Assembly (NCBI GenBank): GCA_963681505.1
Contig: OY811978.1
Span: forward strand, 6,370,586 to 6,434,585
Length of the DNA stretch: 64,000 nt
Direction of reading: 5' to 3'
Origin: Eunapius fragilis
Taxonomy: Eukaryota > Porifera > Demospongiae > Spongillida > Spongillidae
Shown here: positions 1 to 11,883 of the stretch, one piece after another
Position numbering within the stretch: position 1 is the stretch's first letter
Layout of the letters: every line of letters begins with the position of its first letter
Translations under genes and position numbers: made by a program
The notes under the pieces: model-generated
The model's database searches: none
Told to the model about the DNA's origin: nothing
Seen by the model: the letters and a program-made list of their open reading frames with translations, nothing else

Positions 1-766
1 AATCCATGACGTCATACAGAACAGTTTTTTTAAATGTGACGTAATATCAATGGGTGGAGCGTTAAACTGGGCAAACAGCTCTTGGTACTAATGGGTAATG
101 TTGCAACTCCCAGAGAAAATCACGAGACTCTTCCTTTGCTTGAACCATTACTCCAGCAACATGACAATGTAGCGAACAGAGTAGAGAACATTGTATCCCC
201 ACTAGTAAGTCGGCTACACGAAAATTAATGCGTTGTTGGGGGGGATCATTTTTGTGTGCGGAAACGGGAAAGTGGGTAGGGTAGCACGTGGTACTGGCTT
301 GAGTATAGCTACTTGAGTAACGCAGCTGCATCACAGTCTACACATGACACGCCGTTAATTACGCGCACTGCACGATGATGACATAAAGTTCGTCGTAATA
401 ACATCATCATGGGACAGATAAAGTGCAGATGTGTTAGTTATCTTGAAGCTGAAGTTTAGAAACAAACCTTTTGTGCATATAATCAACCATTGAGCAGCTG
501 TGGTGTAGCTGGAGTGTCCATGGTAGCACTCCACAGCTATATTAATAGCACCATTTGGGGATGTGTTTTATCACACCCAGATGGTGGCATTGTTTCATTG
601 TTGTCATTGTTATGGAATCTTTTGTACACACCTACATCAAGTATTTTTCATAGGGGACAGTTATATGGAATTGCATGTAAACCTATATTGCATGTGATAT
701 TCTAGCAATATATATTATATTCTAGTTACAACCCTTACATGTATAGTATAGTACTTGTGTAAAGTT
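1..766. other. Intergenic, no gene seen
   Basis: AT-rich sequence without a coherent exon. Short open frames on both strands have no domain pattern or splice context. Nothing supportable beyond background. Confidence 0.5.
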
Positions 767-826
767 GTTTGTTTATGTGTGTGTGTTTGTGTGTGTTTGT
801 GTGTGTATGTGTTTGTGTGTGTTTGT

Positions 827-880
<54 letters not shown>
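767..880. repeat. (TG)n microsatellite
   Basis: Long run of TG dinucleotides interrupted by TTTG and TATG variants in its first half and nearly pure in its second half. Translations through it on either strand are repeat artefacts. Confidence 0.95.
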
Positions 881-883
<3 letters not shown>

Positions 884-1350
884 GGATCGCGTGTGTGCAG
901 ATTTACAGCTGTACATAAAGTTCTGTGCAGTTTGGTAATTGATTTATGAGGCATACATTATGTGAACATCAGCAAGTATTTGCACTTGGTGCACAAAACA
1001 TTCTTTCGTCACAATACTTATTAATAAACGGATGCAAGATGATTAACTGCGCGTGTTGTATGAATGCAACTTTCAGCATGATTACATGAATATCCAAATC
1101 AAACCATACCATAATCATGAAGAGCTTATTTCATTACGGACCAAATGTTATTGAAGGCAAATAGGAAATCAAGTTAAATCGAAATCTAGGAGTGAGGTAG
1201 AGGGTATGGGCTGGTATGGGGGTCTGGGAAGGATTTAAGTGCTTAGCTTGGTGAACATTTGCTTTCATCAGGTGTTTATTAAGTTCAGTTATCATCCAGT
1301 TCAGATCAGCGTTGTAGAGTTTGCTCTGTATACTGAGTTCCAGGGAAAGG

Positions 1351-1825
1351 TGCCCTTAGATGTCCCTAGATGTCCCTAGATGTCCTTAGATGTCCTTAGA
1401 TGTCCCTAGATATCCTTAGATGTCCCTAGATGTCCCTAGATGTCCCTAGATGTCCCTAGATGTTCTTAGATGTTCTTAGATGTCCTTAGATGTCCCTAGA
1501 TGTCCCTAGATGTTCTTAGATGTTCCTAGATGTCCTTAGATGTCCCTAGATGTCCTTAGATGTCCCTAGATGTCCTTAGATGTCCCTAGCTGTCCCTAGA
1601 TGTTCCTAGCTGTCCCTAGATGTCCCTAGATGTCCTTAGATGTCCCTAGATGTCCTTAGATGTCCCTAGCTGTCCCTAGATGTCCCTAGCTGTCCCTAGA
1701 TGTCCCTAGATGTCCTTAGATGTCCCTAGATGTCCTTAGATGTCCCTAGATGTCCTTAGATGGTCCTAGATGTCCTTAGATGTCCCTAGATGCTCTAGAT
1801 GCCCTTAGATGTCCCTAGAGATGCC
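1351..1825. repeat. 10-bp minisatellite TGTCCCTAGA
   Basis: Roughly 47 head-to-tail copies of a 10-bp unit, mostly TGTCCCTAGA or TGTCCTTAGA, with sporadic TGTTCTTAGA and TGTCCCTAGC variants. It decays at the right edge into 9-bp and shortened units. Ten bases is close to one helical turn, so variants stay in phase on the DNA surface. Confidence 0.97.
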
Positions 1826-1978
1826 TTTACCCTTAGATACCATTAGATGCTCTTATTTCGTGTACATGTGTAATATAATTGACCAACTTTGTCAGGCCCA
1901 ATGACACCCAATATTCTCAACGATCTAGTGAGGCAAAACAATTCTTTTGTGGCTTTTAACTTCTGGTGCCGTAAACAA

Positions 1979-2745
1979 CCCTGTTCTTTCAGTTGCATTA
2001 CATAGGCATCATCCCTGTTCATTCAGTGTTATTACATAGGCATCATCCCTGTTCCTTCAGTGGTATTACATAGGCATCATCACTGTTCCTTCAGTGGTAT
2101 TACATACTGTTCATTCTGTGGTATTACATAGGCATCATCACTGTTCCTTCAGTGTTATTGCATAGGCATCATCACTGTTCCTTCAGTGTTATTACATAGG
2201 CATCATCACTGTTCCTTCAGTGGTATTACATAGGCATCATCACTGTTCCTTCAGTGGTATTACATAGGCATCATCATTGTTCATTCTGTGGTATTACATA
2301 GGCATCATCACTGTTCATTCTGTGGTATTGCATAGGCATCATCACTGTTCCTTCAGTGTTATTGCATAGGCATCATCACTGTTCCTTCAGTGTTATTACA
2401 TAGGCATCATCACTGTTCCTTCAGTGTTATTACATAGGCATCATCACTGTTCCTTCAGTGGTATTACATAGGCATCACCACTGTTCCTTCAGTGTTATTA
2501 CATAGGCATCATCACTGTTCCTTCAGTGGTATTACATAGGCATCATCACTGTTCCTTCAGTGGTATTACATAGGCATCACCACTGTTCCTTCAATGTTAT
2601 TGCATAGGCATCATCACTGTTCCTTCAGTGGTATTACATAGGCATCACCACTGTTCCTTCAGTGTTATTGCATAGGCATCATCACTGTTCCTTCAGTGGT
2701 ATTACATAGGCATCACCACTGTTCCTTCAGTGGCATTACGTAGGC
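1979..2745. repeat. ~34-bp minisatellite
   Basis: About 22 copies of a ~34-bp unit whose core reads CATCACTGTTCCTTCAGTG followed by GTATTACATAGG. Single-base variants (GCATAGG, CACCACTG, ATTCTGTG) recur in non-adjacent copies, consistent with unequal exchange. One shortened copy sits near 2100. Confidence 0.96.
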
Positions 2746-2816
2746 ATGTCCACTCATTATGGCTGTAGCAATAGACTTGTAAGGTTTTCACGCAGGTACA
2801 GGTACATGTAGAGAAT

Positions 2817-2988
2817 AGAGTATGGCGCCGCAGGCGCCCTCATGGAGCCAAGATGGCGTTTATTAAGGAGAGGGGGAGTTAGTGAGTTTCAATGAAGAGT
2901 GTCGGGAGGGAGGGACGGGTGCAATTTGAGGGCGGATTCGGAGAGGGGGTGAAAAGTTGAGGAGCGTAGCGGGCCTTCGGCCCCCCCT
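2817..2988. repeat. Dispersed repeat R1, copy 1
   Basis: About 170 bp beginning GAGTATGGCGCCG and ending GGGCCTTCGGCCCCCC, nearly identical to the copy at 3150-3320. It is GC-rich compared with the flanks. The ends look like small hairpins (GGCGCC near the start; GGGCC/GGCCC at the end). No coding sequence; possibly a non-autonomous mobile element. Confidence 0.85.
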
Positions 2989-3149
2989 ACCCTGCCCTAA
3001 GCCCTAATTTTCATCTCTCACACTCACAGTCCTCTGGACTGTTTGCTTTATGTGAGGACCTTTTTAGCTGACCTGGTATTATTATTGTTATGGAAGCCTA
3101 AGTGTATGAATGGTGAAGCCCATGTGTATGAATGGTGGCATTAGGAAAG

Positions 3150-3320
3150 AGAGTATGGCGCCGAAGGCGCCTCGTTTAAAAAGATGGCGGTTTATTAAGG
3201 AGAGGGTGAGTTAGTAAGTTTCAATGAAGAGTGTCGGGAGGGAGGGACGGGTGCAATTTGAGGGCGGATTCGGAGAGGGGGTGAAAAGTTGAAGGGCGTA
3301 GCGGGCCTTCGGCCCCCCCC
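3150..3320. repeat. Dispersed repeat R1, copy 2
   Basis: Second direct copy of the ~170-bp repeat, about 330 bp downstream of copy 1. Differences are concentrated just after the GGCGCC start. The shared body includes GTGTCGGGAGGGAGGGACGG. Confidence 0.85.
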
Positions 3321-3433
3321 CAAAAACCCAAAGCCAGAAACCCAATTAATATATCCTAACGACGCACTCTGCTCTTGTTAGTAAACATGGTTGTGGTTGT
3401 TAATTGTGGTGGAAATATCACTACATGTAGTAG

Positions 3434-3437
3434 TGTG

Positions 3438-3471
<34 letters not shown>
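3434..3471. repeat. (TG)n microsatellite
   Basis: Short pure TG tract followed by TAGGAGGGGGG. Confidence 0.93.
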
Positions 3472-3473
<2 letters not shown>

Positions 3474-3667
3474 GAGGGGGGCTGCATTAATCCTGCAGGT
3501 TTACTTGACCTTGTAATTGTGCCAGGTTACATGACCTTGTGATGATGTTCTTATGTAGCACAAATGGTAATGTACATGTACATGTAGATAGCAGTTGCTG
3601 TGTGTTGAGGTGGGTCTGGTATTAACTGCTTCATGCTTCAGCTGTCACAGCAATCCAGCAATCTCAA

Positions 3668-3694
3668 GGGGAGGGGGGGGGGGGGGGGGGGGGG
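3668..3694. repeat. Poly(G) tract
   Basis: More than 20 consecutive G residues preceded by AAGGGGA. One of at least eight long C/G homopolymer tracts in this window. Open frames crossing it are artefacts. Confidence 0.95.
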
Positions 3695-4040
3695 AGGACC
3701 CTTATATGTGGATTGGGTACGTAGGAAGACAATATTTTACCGTGGATGGTCACATAGATTGCACGTATCCACGACCCCCCGGGCTGCTGTGGGGGGGAGA
3801 ATCCCGATAGTAGCACATGCATGGCTGCTTGGTACATTATTGTCTGACCATTAGTCATTGCTATTACATAACAGTTCACCCCTACACTTCTGTGCACCAC
3901 AAACAAACACCACCGTGCGCCAGTGTCAACATGTATGTGCCTCTGTCCAGAGTTGTAGGGGGGAGTTTTAGAGTGTTGGGCATTGTGATGTCCAACACGG
4001 CTACTGCTTTGTAAGATAGCCAGCTCCTGCTCTGTTGTAG

Positions 4041-5080
4041 GATACACTCCCCCTTGTGTGTGTGCTGTCTGAACATCCTTCACCAAGCAACAACAGCTGC
4101 TATGTGTTCAAGAAGAAGGGTCAGGAGTTCAGGGTCATGTCGGAGGATGTGGAGCTCTCTCCAGGAGCCATGCGCATTGGTGCACACTTCTTTCTCTACT
4201 CTGAGGGCAGGTCCATACGAGCGGTGGTAAGTCCGTGTGTGTTTCAAGCATTTAGTAAGTACAAGCAATTTTGTGCTTGCAATGAACAGTACTGGGTAAT
4301 GTACATGTACTAGTTAGTGCATATTTCCTGAAACATGCACTAGTTATTACCGTAGCCTTTATCGAAGGAGTACATATGCAAGACATATAATGAGCATTGA
4401 GTACTGTACTGACATTCTTTACTGGCTGCATACATGTTCATATACATGTATGCATACATTAAGTTTAATTCATGGTTGGATTACATCCTTGTGAATTAAA
4501 ACATAACGTTGCTAATGTGAAGTTGTCCTGGCTCGTGTGTACTGTACTCCCCTCATTATCTTGATCTTGTGAGAATGCAAATACTGCCTGCCAATAACTG
4601 TGCTGTCTGCAATATACTTACGTCTTTGTACATGTATATGTACAGTTGTACATGTATGTACATGTACATATGCAAGATTTTACTCATTAAATTGTTTACA
4701 GAGCTCTTGCCAGTTCTTTGCATCGTTGGTTGAACTTCCTTCGATGAAGAACAACGGAAGCATTTTCTTCCAGTGGCATGATGGCAGAAGGTGTACCAAG
4801 GCATGCTTCTCTGAATCAGAGTGTGTCGCACATGACAGACTTGCGCTACACGCCTTCTACTCTCTCAGTTTTACATCAGCTCAAGGCAGCTCAATATCCA
4901 TACGTGTAAGTTCCATGAATTCACAAAACGCTTAGTTTCCCCCCCCCCCTTCCTGATATCTTGGATCCACCTTGTATGTATACATGTATGTTTACACAAT
5001 CCCACGTGTATCAATTACTCAGCACATGCTTTCATACTGCACACTTCATATAAATGGCGGCAAATGCACACACGCACACG

Positions 5081-5118
<38 letters not shown>

Positions 5119-8100
5119 CATACACACATGCACTCGCATGTGCACACACGTACACACACACACACATCACATACTGGCTTACATGTAACAAATATATATA
5201 AGCTCATAAATCACATCCAGGGGTAGAATAAAACAACATGTGATTGTCTTCAGATTGTTAACATTGCAGAGAATTGCATAACCTCTCCTCCTTTAGGCTA
5301 TTCCAATATGTCAGTTCAATTCCTGCTTCAAGGATAAACTCTACTTTACGCACAAGCTGCTGAGCTCATCCATTGTACTTGCTCAACAAAGCTGTAACAC
5401 TTCAGCCCTCATGCCGATGGAGAAAGGAAGGATGTACTGGGTGTTGCTCACTCATCAGGCTTGGAATAAAAAGGAAATCGGCCACTTCTGTATTTCTCCC
5501 GTGGAGAGACGGGTAAGATCATTGATACATGGTATAAAATCATTGATATATCGTGTAAGATCATTGATACATCATGTAAAATCATTGGTACATCGTGTAA
5601 GATCATTGATACAATGTGTATATCTGTACCATATAACTGGCGTTATACACGCTAGCAAATTGCTGTATCAGTTTTCATGTGCTGTTTACAGCTTAACTAG
5701 CAGCCACCTTACAAACAGCAAATTGATGAACAAAACATCCAAACATATGTATCACCAACCAATTCGGTCATGAAAAGTGAAAGTTTGTCGATCCATGGCA
5801 ACCATGTTAATGAACTGCAGGAAATACTCACAAAGCCTATTTGTTTTACTAATTTAATACATTATGTCGTCCCAGGATCAAGTACACCGAGGTACATATA
5901 TGATTTGCATGAGGACCCCCTCCCCCCCCCCCCCCCTACCTTTCAGCCATTAAGTACCATACATGTACTGTAAGCCCATCCATGATGGCTAGCAATATCA
6001 ATGAGCATTTACGCAAGCTAAATGTGTTCATGATAGCCACAGCTATTATTAGCACTGATGCAGTTCTTTACTGCTGAGTACCTAGGTTCCCCCCCCCCCC
6101 CCTCCCATGGTGTTATTTACAAACACATTGCTGTATGTCAGCCAGCACTTATCCTTTGCTATTGGTGGAGCGCTGAAGTCTGCCAAGTGCACTAACGGCC
6201 ACACAATTGAATGGACACAATACAATGTACTTGTTTACATGTCTGGCATGTCTGGCATAGTACCTGCCTACACTGCATGTACAGTTTCTATAGTCACATG
6301 TTATGATACAACAGAATTAAAATTTGAAAGACATGATCAGTCTACATATACCGTAAGTTAATTCATTGCATCATTGGCCAGTACTCTGAGCAATGAAAAA
6401 CATTCCCCTCATTTTTTATGGGTGCTTTAATCAAATGAGAAAAGGCATGTTGCAAACACATGCTGCATAGAAGGACATGATGCAATAACAGTTGTTACAA
6501 TTCAGTTATCTCCGTGAATATGTGCCGTTTACTAAATTAGGGTGCAATAAACTCCTGGTTCTTTAATCTACTAAAACTTGAAATTGAGGTGCAAACGTTA
6601 TGTACATGCAACTATACAAATCATTTCAGTTTCAACAATGATGGCTATATTGAAGTTTAGCCATACTACAGGGGGGTACCTTCTTTTTTTTTGACCATAT
6701 TTACAATGTGTCATCACAAGCCACAAATGTTACATTTATTGAGAGACATATTTATGGAAGGGGGGGGGGGGGGGGTTGTACAAAAAAAAAGTGCAATGCA
6801 CCATCCTAAAATTTAGGTCAGGACCTCCACCTCCGCCTACAGACACAATCATTTCCAACCACATCCCTCAACAAATCACACCATCCATTCTTGACCGCGT
6901 CCAATTAATTGTGGTGAGAGCACGCGAGCATACACAATGGATTGCCACATTACAGTGTATCATTGCAGTTAGTATAAGCCTGATTAGCCCCATTGCATCA
7001 TTAACTTGCTCATGCAAAAGAGGCCTGAGGCTCAAGGAGCTGTTTCACTTACCACGTGAGCTCTAAATATAGTATAGTTATTAGTGTGTACCCAATTTTA
7101 GATGCTGAAGTTGATTTCATTGCTCTTCCATGATGTGATGATTGTGTTAATCAATTCAATCACATGATGATAGTCTCGCGCATTATATGATCGCTAGATA
7201 GGCTGGTAAAACACCTATATGTATGAACACTACAAATACACTGTATATGATTTGATCACATTATGCTGCAAACTAAAGTTCATATGGGACAGTAGTATCC
7301 CACAAAATCAAGCTTCTGGGGTTATGATTTTATCACTATGAAAATTGTATGTTACATAAATCTGTATATCTATATCTTCGCAACAGAGCAACTTTTTCCT
7401 TTCAAATCTTGTACACATGTTCCCACACCAATTAAACCAATTTTGGTGCTCTAGCTATTTTTTTTGCTGTGAGTGCAAAGGTTTCCACGATCCGTTGAAT
7501 TAGAATTTTACGTATCTCCAGGTACGTGTAGGAGTGTTGTAAGTTTGACAAATTTGGTACATTTATAGAGTGGTTATGTAGCTATTTAACAGTCCAGATC
7601 GTTGACTTGAATGTTATCCATTACATAGATATTGCTGTGTAAATTCAATGTATGCTTTCCTGCTCAATTCACGCAAAAAAAAATCACGTCCCAGTCGATG
7701 TATAGGAGGCATGTACCAACTTCATTGGCACTAATCGAGTGGGAAAATGTTCACTTACTTTACACAACTATATCCTCGTAACAGATAACATTCAAGTAAA
7801 CAATCTGAGCAATTACATAGCTCATGACTCCTCTATAAATATACCAAATTTGACACTTACAACTTCCATGTCTGGAAATCAGTGGAGTTCTAACCCGACG
7901 GGTTGGTGAACTTTGTACTCATGCAACGAAAATAGCAGAACACCAAAATTGATTTCCGTAGAGAAAAATGTGTGGCAACAGGTCTACAAGATTTGAAAAG
8001 AAAGCATTGTATGGTTGCATTGATATATTGATTTATGTAACATACAATTTTTATTAAATTGTAACCCTAGAGCCCGACTTTGCTGGACACTGTCCCACCC

Positions 8101-9011
8101 CACCCCCCCCCCACCCCCCCCCCCGAAACCCAACTTTTTAATTTCCTGAGCTGAATGTCATTCTGCAAATAAAGTTTTTGCCATTCGATATAGCTTTTAG
8201 GGTTGGTAAGGCTTTAGTCATTTTGATATGTGTAAAACGAGCCATGCTGATGAAGCTACCATTATGTGGGTTCCAAACAAAGTGTGAGGGTTGCTAGCTC
8301 TATTAGTGCAGCATGTATTACGCGTATCAGTAATATTTAAGCAATACTTGTACTGCCATTGCCCAAATATATAGCATCCTTGGTTATCATAATTGGATGT
8401 GATATTCGAATACTGCTATCATAATCTTGAAAAAGAACTCTTGATTGTTTTAAAATAATTTTTGATGCAGTACTTCATTTTTGGGAAAACACTAGTATGG
8501 TTATGAGTTTGTCCTACAGTATGTTATGCATGTACATGCGTGTATATACATGTATTTTGATTTCCTAGAAACACACGTAATCTAAAAACCATAGAAATAA
8601 AAACTAAATAAATCACAATTCACATACAAAGCTACTACTCGATGCTTGGCAAGTACATAGTGCTGCCATTTCCCTTGTATCCACCATGCTGTAACAACAT
8701 GTCAGGAAATCATTAATTATTTTTTATGTGGTTCTGCCAAGGATTGTTAACTCTTTTACCTACCTCAGGATGGAAGGGAAGTGGAAGCCTCATATGCCAG
8801 CATGGTTCTTCTGATGAACGGGAGCAAGTTCGTTTGTACTGAAATTACGAGGAACATGTACACGTTTATCTCAGAAGCGATTGTGGATGGTGCAGATTAT
8901 CAGACAGTTACTCTTCATGTAGATTGTTTAAATTTGAAACGGAATCTTAATAAGCATGATCGGTGTCACCTGCAATTAAGTTCTGATAGGGGATTGATTG
9001 ATGTGTTTTGA
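4041..9011 (+). CDS. Multi-exon gene of unrecognised family (3' part)
   Basis: Five exons join without a frame break: 4041-4226, 4702-4905, 5297-5512, 6146-6352 and 8769-9011, ending in TGA. Every junction has AG/GT borders, every intron is phase 0, and every exon is a multiple of three (62, 68, 72, 69 and 81 codons including the stop). Together they encode at least 351 residues. Each exon carries two to five cysteines (for example SNNSCYVF, RRCTKACFSESEC, CHLQLSS near the C-terminus), suggesting a disulfide-bonded, possibly extracellular protein built of exon-sized modules. No transmembrane segment is visible in this part. The 5' end was not found; upstream exons may lie left of 4041. Intron 4 is 2.4 kb and holds a foldback element at 7280-8095. 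I do not recognise the family, and no function is claimed. Confidence 0.62.
5072..5165. repeat. (CA)n microsatellite
   Basis: Imperfect CA tract in the intron between the second and third exons of the preceding gene. Confidence 0.93.
7280..8095. mobile_element. Foldback element FB1, copy 1
   Basis: Imperfect inverted repeat with arms of about 300 bp (7280-7600 and 7790-8095). Both arms hold GGGACAGT near the outer end, then AATTGTATGTTACATAAAT, then TTTCAAATCTTGTA, and CAAATTTGGTA with TTTATAGAG further in. The centre around 7720-7790 (CATTGGCACTAATCGAGTGG) resembles the centre of the element near 63800. There is no coding capacity, as in a MITE or foldback transposon. It lies inside an intron. 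Confidence 0.75.
8202..8243 (+). repeat. Dispersed repeat R2, copy 1
   Basis: About 40 bp around GTAAGGCTTTAGTCATTTTG, almost identical to 45521-45560. Both copies lie within about 100 bp of a long C or G homopolymer tract, so the repeat plus tract may be one mobile unit. Confidence 0.6.
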
Positions 9012-10403
9012 TGTGTTGTAAAAAAACTTAACTGAGCTATGAAAGTGTGTGTCAATTATTTTCTTACCATTACTCACTCGACTGTGCAAGCCCTTCTTTA
9101 CATACCCGTTGTACAGCATTCTGCTGTTGTTATTAGTGGTTCTCATTGTCCAAGCACTGATCAGCTTCAGACATTCTCATTTAAATTGGCTTTGCAATGC
9201 ATTGTAATTAACCTCATACTCAGAAATAAGAACGTTGCCTATTGAAATATAGATGCACTTTTAAATCTACCTTGCCATCGCCATAGCCCCTCCCTATATA
9301 CCTTTCGACTTGGATCTTCCTCTCTTTACAATACTTCATGTTGATTTCGTGTTACAATTCTTAATAGGGGCCTGGTATGTTTCGCTGCATTGTTCATTGC
9401 AAAGAAAACAAGGCGTTGCTCTCACAGCTAGTGCCTGAGGCAAGGCTATCCCTTACATGTCACCTGCTTGTATCGTGCACTTGGTTGTAATATATGTGAT
9501 ATTGTATAACTGTGTCTTTGTGGAGAAGTTATATATACACAATATTGCATACAATGTCTCCATATACACACAGTTTTACATCTTATGTTATATGCAGCAT
9601 ATACCATCCCTTTTTGCAATGTAACGTGTACCATGCCAGAGGAGTCTCCTGCCTCTGTATTAATTAGCTGCCGAAGTATTTCCCTCACTGGTCACAGAAT
9701 CAAGATATGGTAATGTGTTTGGGGGAGGGGCAGGAAATTAAATGCTGTGCAAGACACTAATGCGCCAATATTTTGAACTTGTGAAGAATATCCCAGTTCA
9801 GCAATGATGTACATGTACAACCACACACAGAGAGCGAATGGCCATGGCATTAGTTTACGTTGATATGATATGTCAGAGTTCTGCTTGTATGAAATACCAG
9901 AACTAAAAGCCACTTGACAGAAATCTTTCATCCACTGGACAAAAAAATTGGATTTACTACGTCTGAACAGCATGCATAAATATGTCGCAAACACGAAACA
10001 TGTTTGCGCACATATTTACATAGATGTAAACATACAATACATGTACGCTAATATTTGCAATATATATATATTTGCCACGTATGTAAAGATAACAACATAT
10101 TTACCTACATATTTGCGACGGGTGTAAATACATTATATGTTTACCTACGTCTTTGCAACACGTTTTCTATCTAAAAGCATTCTAAATAACCGAAATTCTT
10201 TTTTTTTTTAAATTTACTTTATAATAAGTAACGAACTGTTTGGCTCTCGCGCTAAATTATATCATGTGGCTGGCTGTATCCTTAAATGACTTCATCCATG
10301 CCTCTTAGAGCGAGTGACAATCCTTTTTGTCCCGTGGGTTAGCCTTATGAGCTCGGCCACGTTACATCGTGATCAGTGAAGCGCTAAAGGAGTAAAACCG
10401 TTT
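9012..10403. other. Intergenic, no gene supported
   Basis: Short open frames on both strands lack splice context and recognisable motifs. Between 9990 and 10160 there is an irregular series of ATATTTGCGA/TGTAAATA-like blocks suggestive of a decayed tandem repeat. Nothing else is supportable. Confidence 0.45.
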
Positions 10404-10559
10404 CTACAGTAGTTTGGATCTGATCATCACCACTCTAGGGTAAGTACAGTATACAGTGAGAGATTTAGGCCTATCTGTGGCCTTTATTTTCATGCGCGCG
10501 GGTATGTCTGACTGAGTAATATTAGTAATTTCTTGTGGTTGTGTTATGTGCCTGTGTTC

Positions 10560-10920
10560 GTGTTGGCGTGGGTGATGTGTGTACAACTGTTTAGTGTGGT
10601 GGTGTGTGTTAATTGGAAGTGGTAGTGTGGTGGTGTGTACACAACTTATTGGAAGTGGTAGTGTAGAGGTGTATAACAACTGGTGATGTGTACAACCGTT
10701 AGAGTGGTGTTCAGTGTTTATTGCAAGTGGTAGCACTTGTGTACACAACTGGTGATGTGTGTACAACTGTTCATGTGGTGGTGTGCGTTTATTGGAAGCG
10801 GTAGTGTGCACTGGTGGTGTGTATACAACTGGTGATGTGTGTACAACTGTTAGTGTGGTGGTGTGTTTTAATTGGAAGTGGTAGTGTAGTGGTGTGTACA
10901 AGTTGAAGTGGTATTTAATG
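10560..10920. repeat. GTGTACAACTG-type minisatellite
   Basis: Degenerate tandem array built from GTGTACAACTG, GTGGTGGTGTG and TTGGAAGTGGTAG blocks repeated five or six times. The reverse-strand frame through it gives a His/Thr-rich translation that is a by-product of the repeat. Confidence 0.85.
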
Positions 10921-10934
10921 TTGGTAAATCACAT

Positions 10935-11860
10935 TCATATAAATGTTTTCTGTGGTATAGGACACACATAAAGTACTTTTTCATCAGTCATACTGTTAAT
11001 TGTAAATGCTGCCACAAATTGTGATTGTATTCTTTGTGCAGGTAGAAAACTTGCTGGCCCAAATGGTTCAAACAGGTTTGCACACCAAGCCTCCACTCTG
11101 CTAGTAACTACATCATGCTGCGAAGGAAAATGCTGATACCATTGCACAAATGCAAATATGTGTGGCACTACATTCTGTCCTATGGTCAAGCAATGTTTGA
11201 AGTAATATAGTACTCGTCCGGGCCACAATTCAGTGGTGTTGATGTCTACCTTTCCATCTACGCTGCCAATATGAAGGATGATCTTTTGGATTGGCTTTGT
11301 TGTGAACCATACACATTGTTTCCAAACTTTGTTTCTTGGTACAAAATGATACCTGCTGATAGTTTGCTGTTTGATTGTATAATACTTTGTATGATTCGAT
11401 TAAGTAGGCAATGTAAAATTCATCAAGAAAAATTCTGTACTAACACCCGCAAGGTGATATGGTTCAAGACACAATTCCAGATCATTATATGCAGGTAACA
11501 TTGATGCAGCCTGTATTTGCAGATGCAAAGTTGAATTTTGAGCAAGCATGTCATTGAGAGTTCCAACTACAGGTGTTTGATATAACTCCAGTACTACTGT
11601 ATTGAATGTGCATTGTAGTTGTCATCTCCAAAGCGTATCTTACCTATTCCCATTTCTTGAACAAAATGCCTCATTAAATGCACTTAATGGACCTGTTGTT
11701 AGTTTTATAGCTACCCAAAATGCCATTGTATCTTTCAAAAGATTTTACACTGACGTATGAGATATCTACATGCACAAACAAGGCGGTAAATTCAGACCAA
11801 TCACATTTCCACTCGTGTGCGCGCAAACATAAATGCAGCTGTTGGCAGCAGTTCATGCAT
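10935..11860 (-). pseudogene. Transposon-derived coding remnant
   Basis: Two open blocks on the minus strand look like parts of one mobile-element protein. The upstream block (11674-11856) contains ERYNGILGSYKTNNRSI, then loses frame; one frame change later the sequence continues VHLMRHFVQEMG. The downstream block (10935-11228) reads FAFVQWYQHF, then EAWCANLFEPFGPASFLPAQR and ends near VLYVCPIP. Such blocks are, to my knowledge, typical of abundant transposon-encoded proteins in sponges and cnidarians, but I cannot name the superfamily. Frame breaks mark it as a dead copy. It lies directly downstream of the gene ending at 11884. Confidence 0.5.
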
Positions 11861-11883
11861 GATCAGTTTGGGATTTCAATAAT

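Noticed and set aside
715..954. Open frames in both strands across the TG microsatellite
   Set aside because: Pure dinucleotide translation (Thr-His or Cys-Val repeats) without flanking coding signal.
1351..2745. CRISPR-like array from regularly spaced repeats
   Set aside because: Units are contiguous with no unique spacers, and the surroundings are eukaryotic; these are minisatellites.
3595..4086. Three overlapping frames around the poly(G) tract
   Set aside because: Glycine or proline runs come from the homopolymer; frames disagree and lack motifs.
10404..10901. 165-codon minus-strand His/Thr-rich frame
   Set aside because: Entirely explained by the tandem repeat at 10560-10920.
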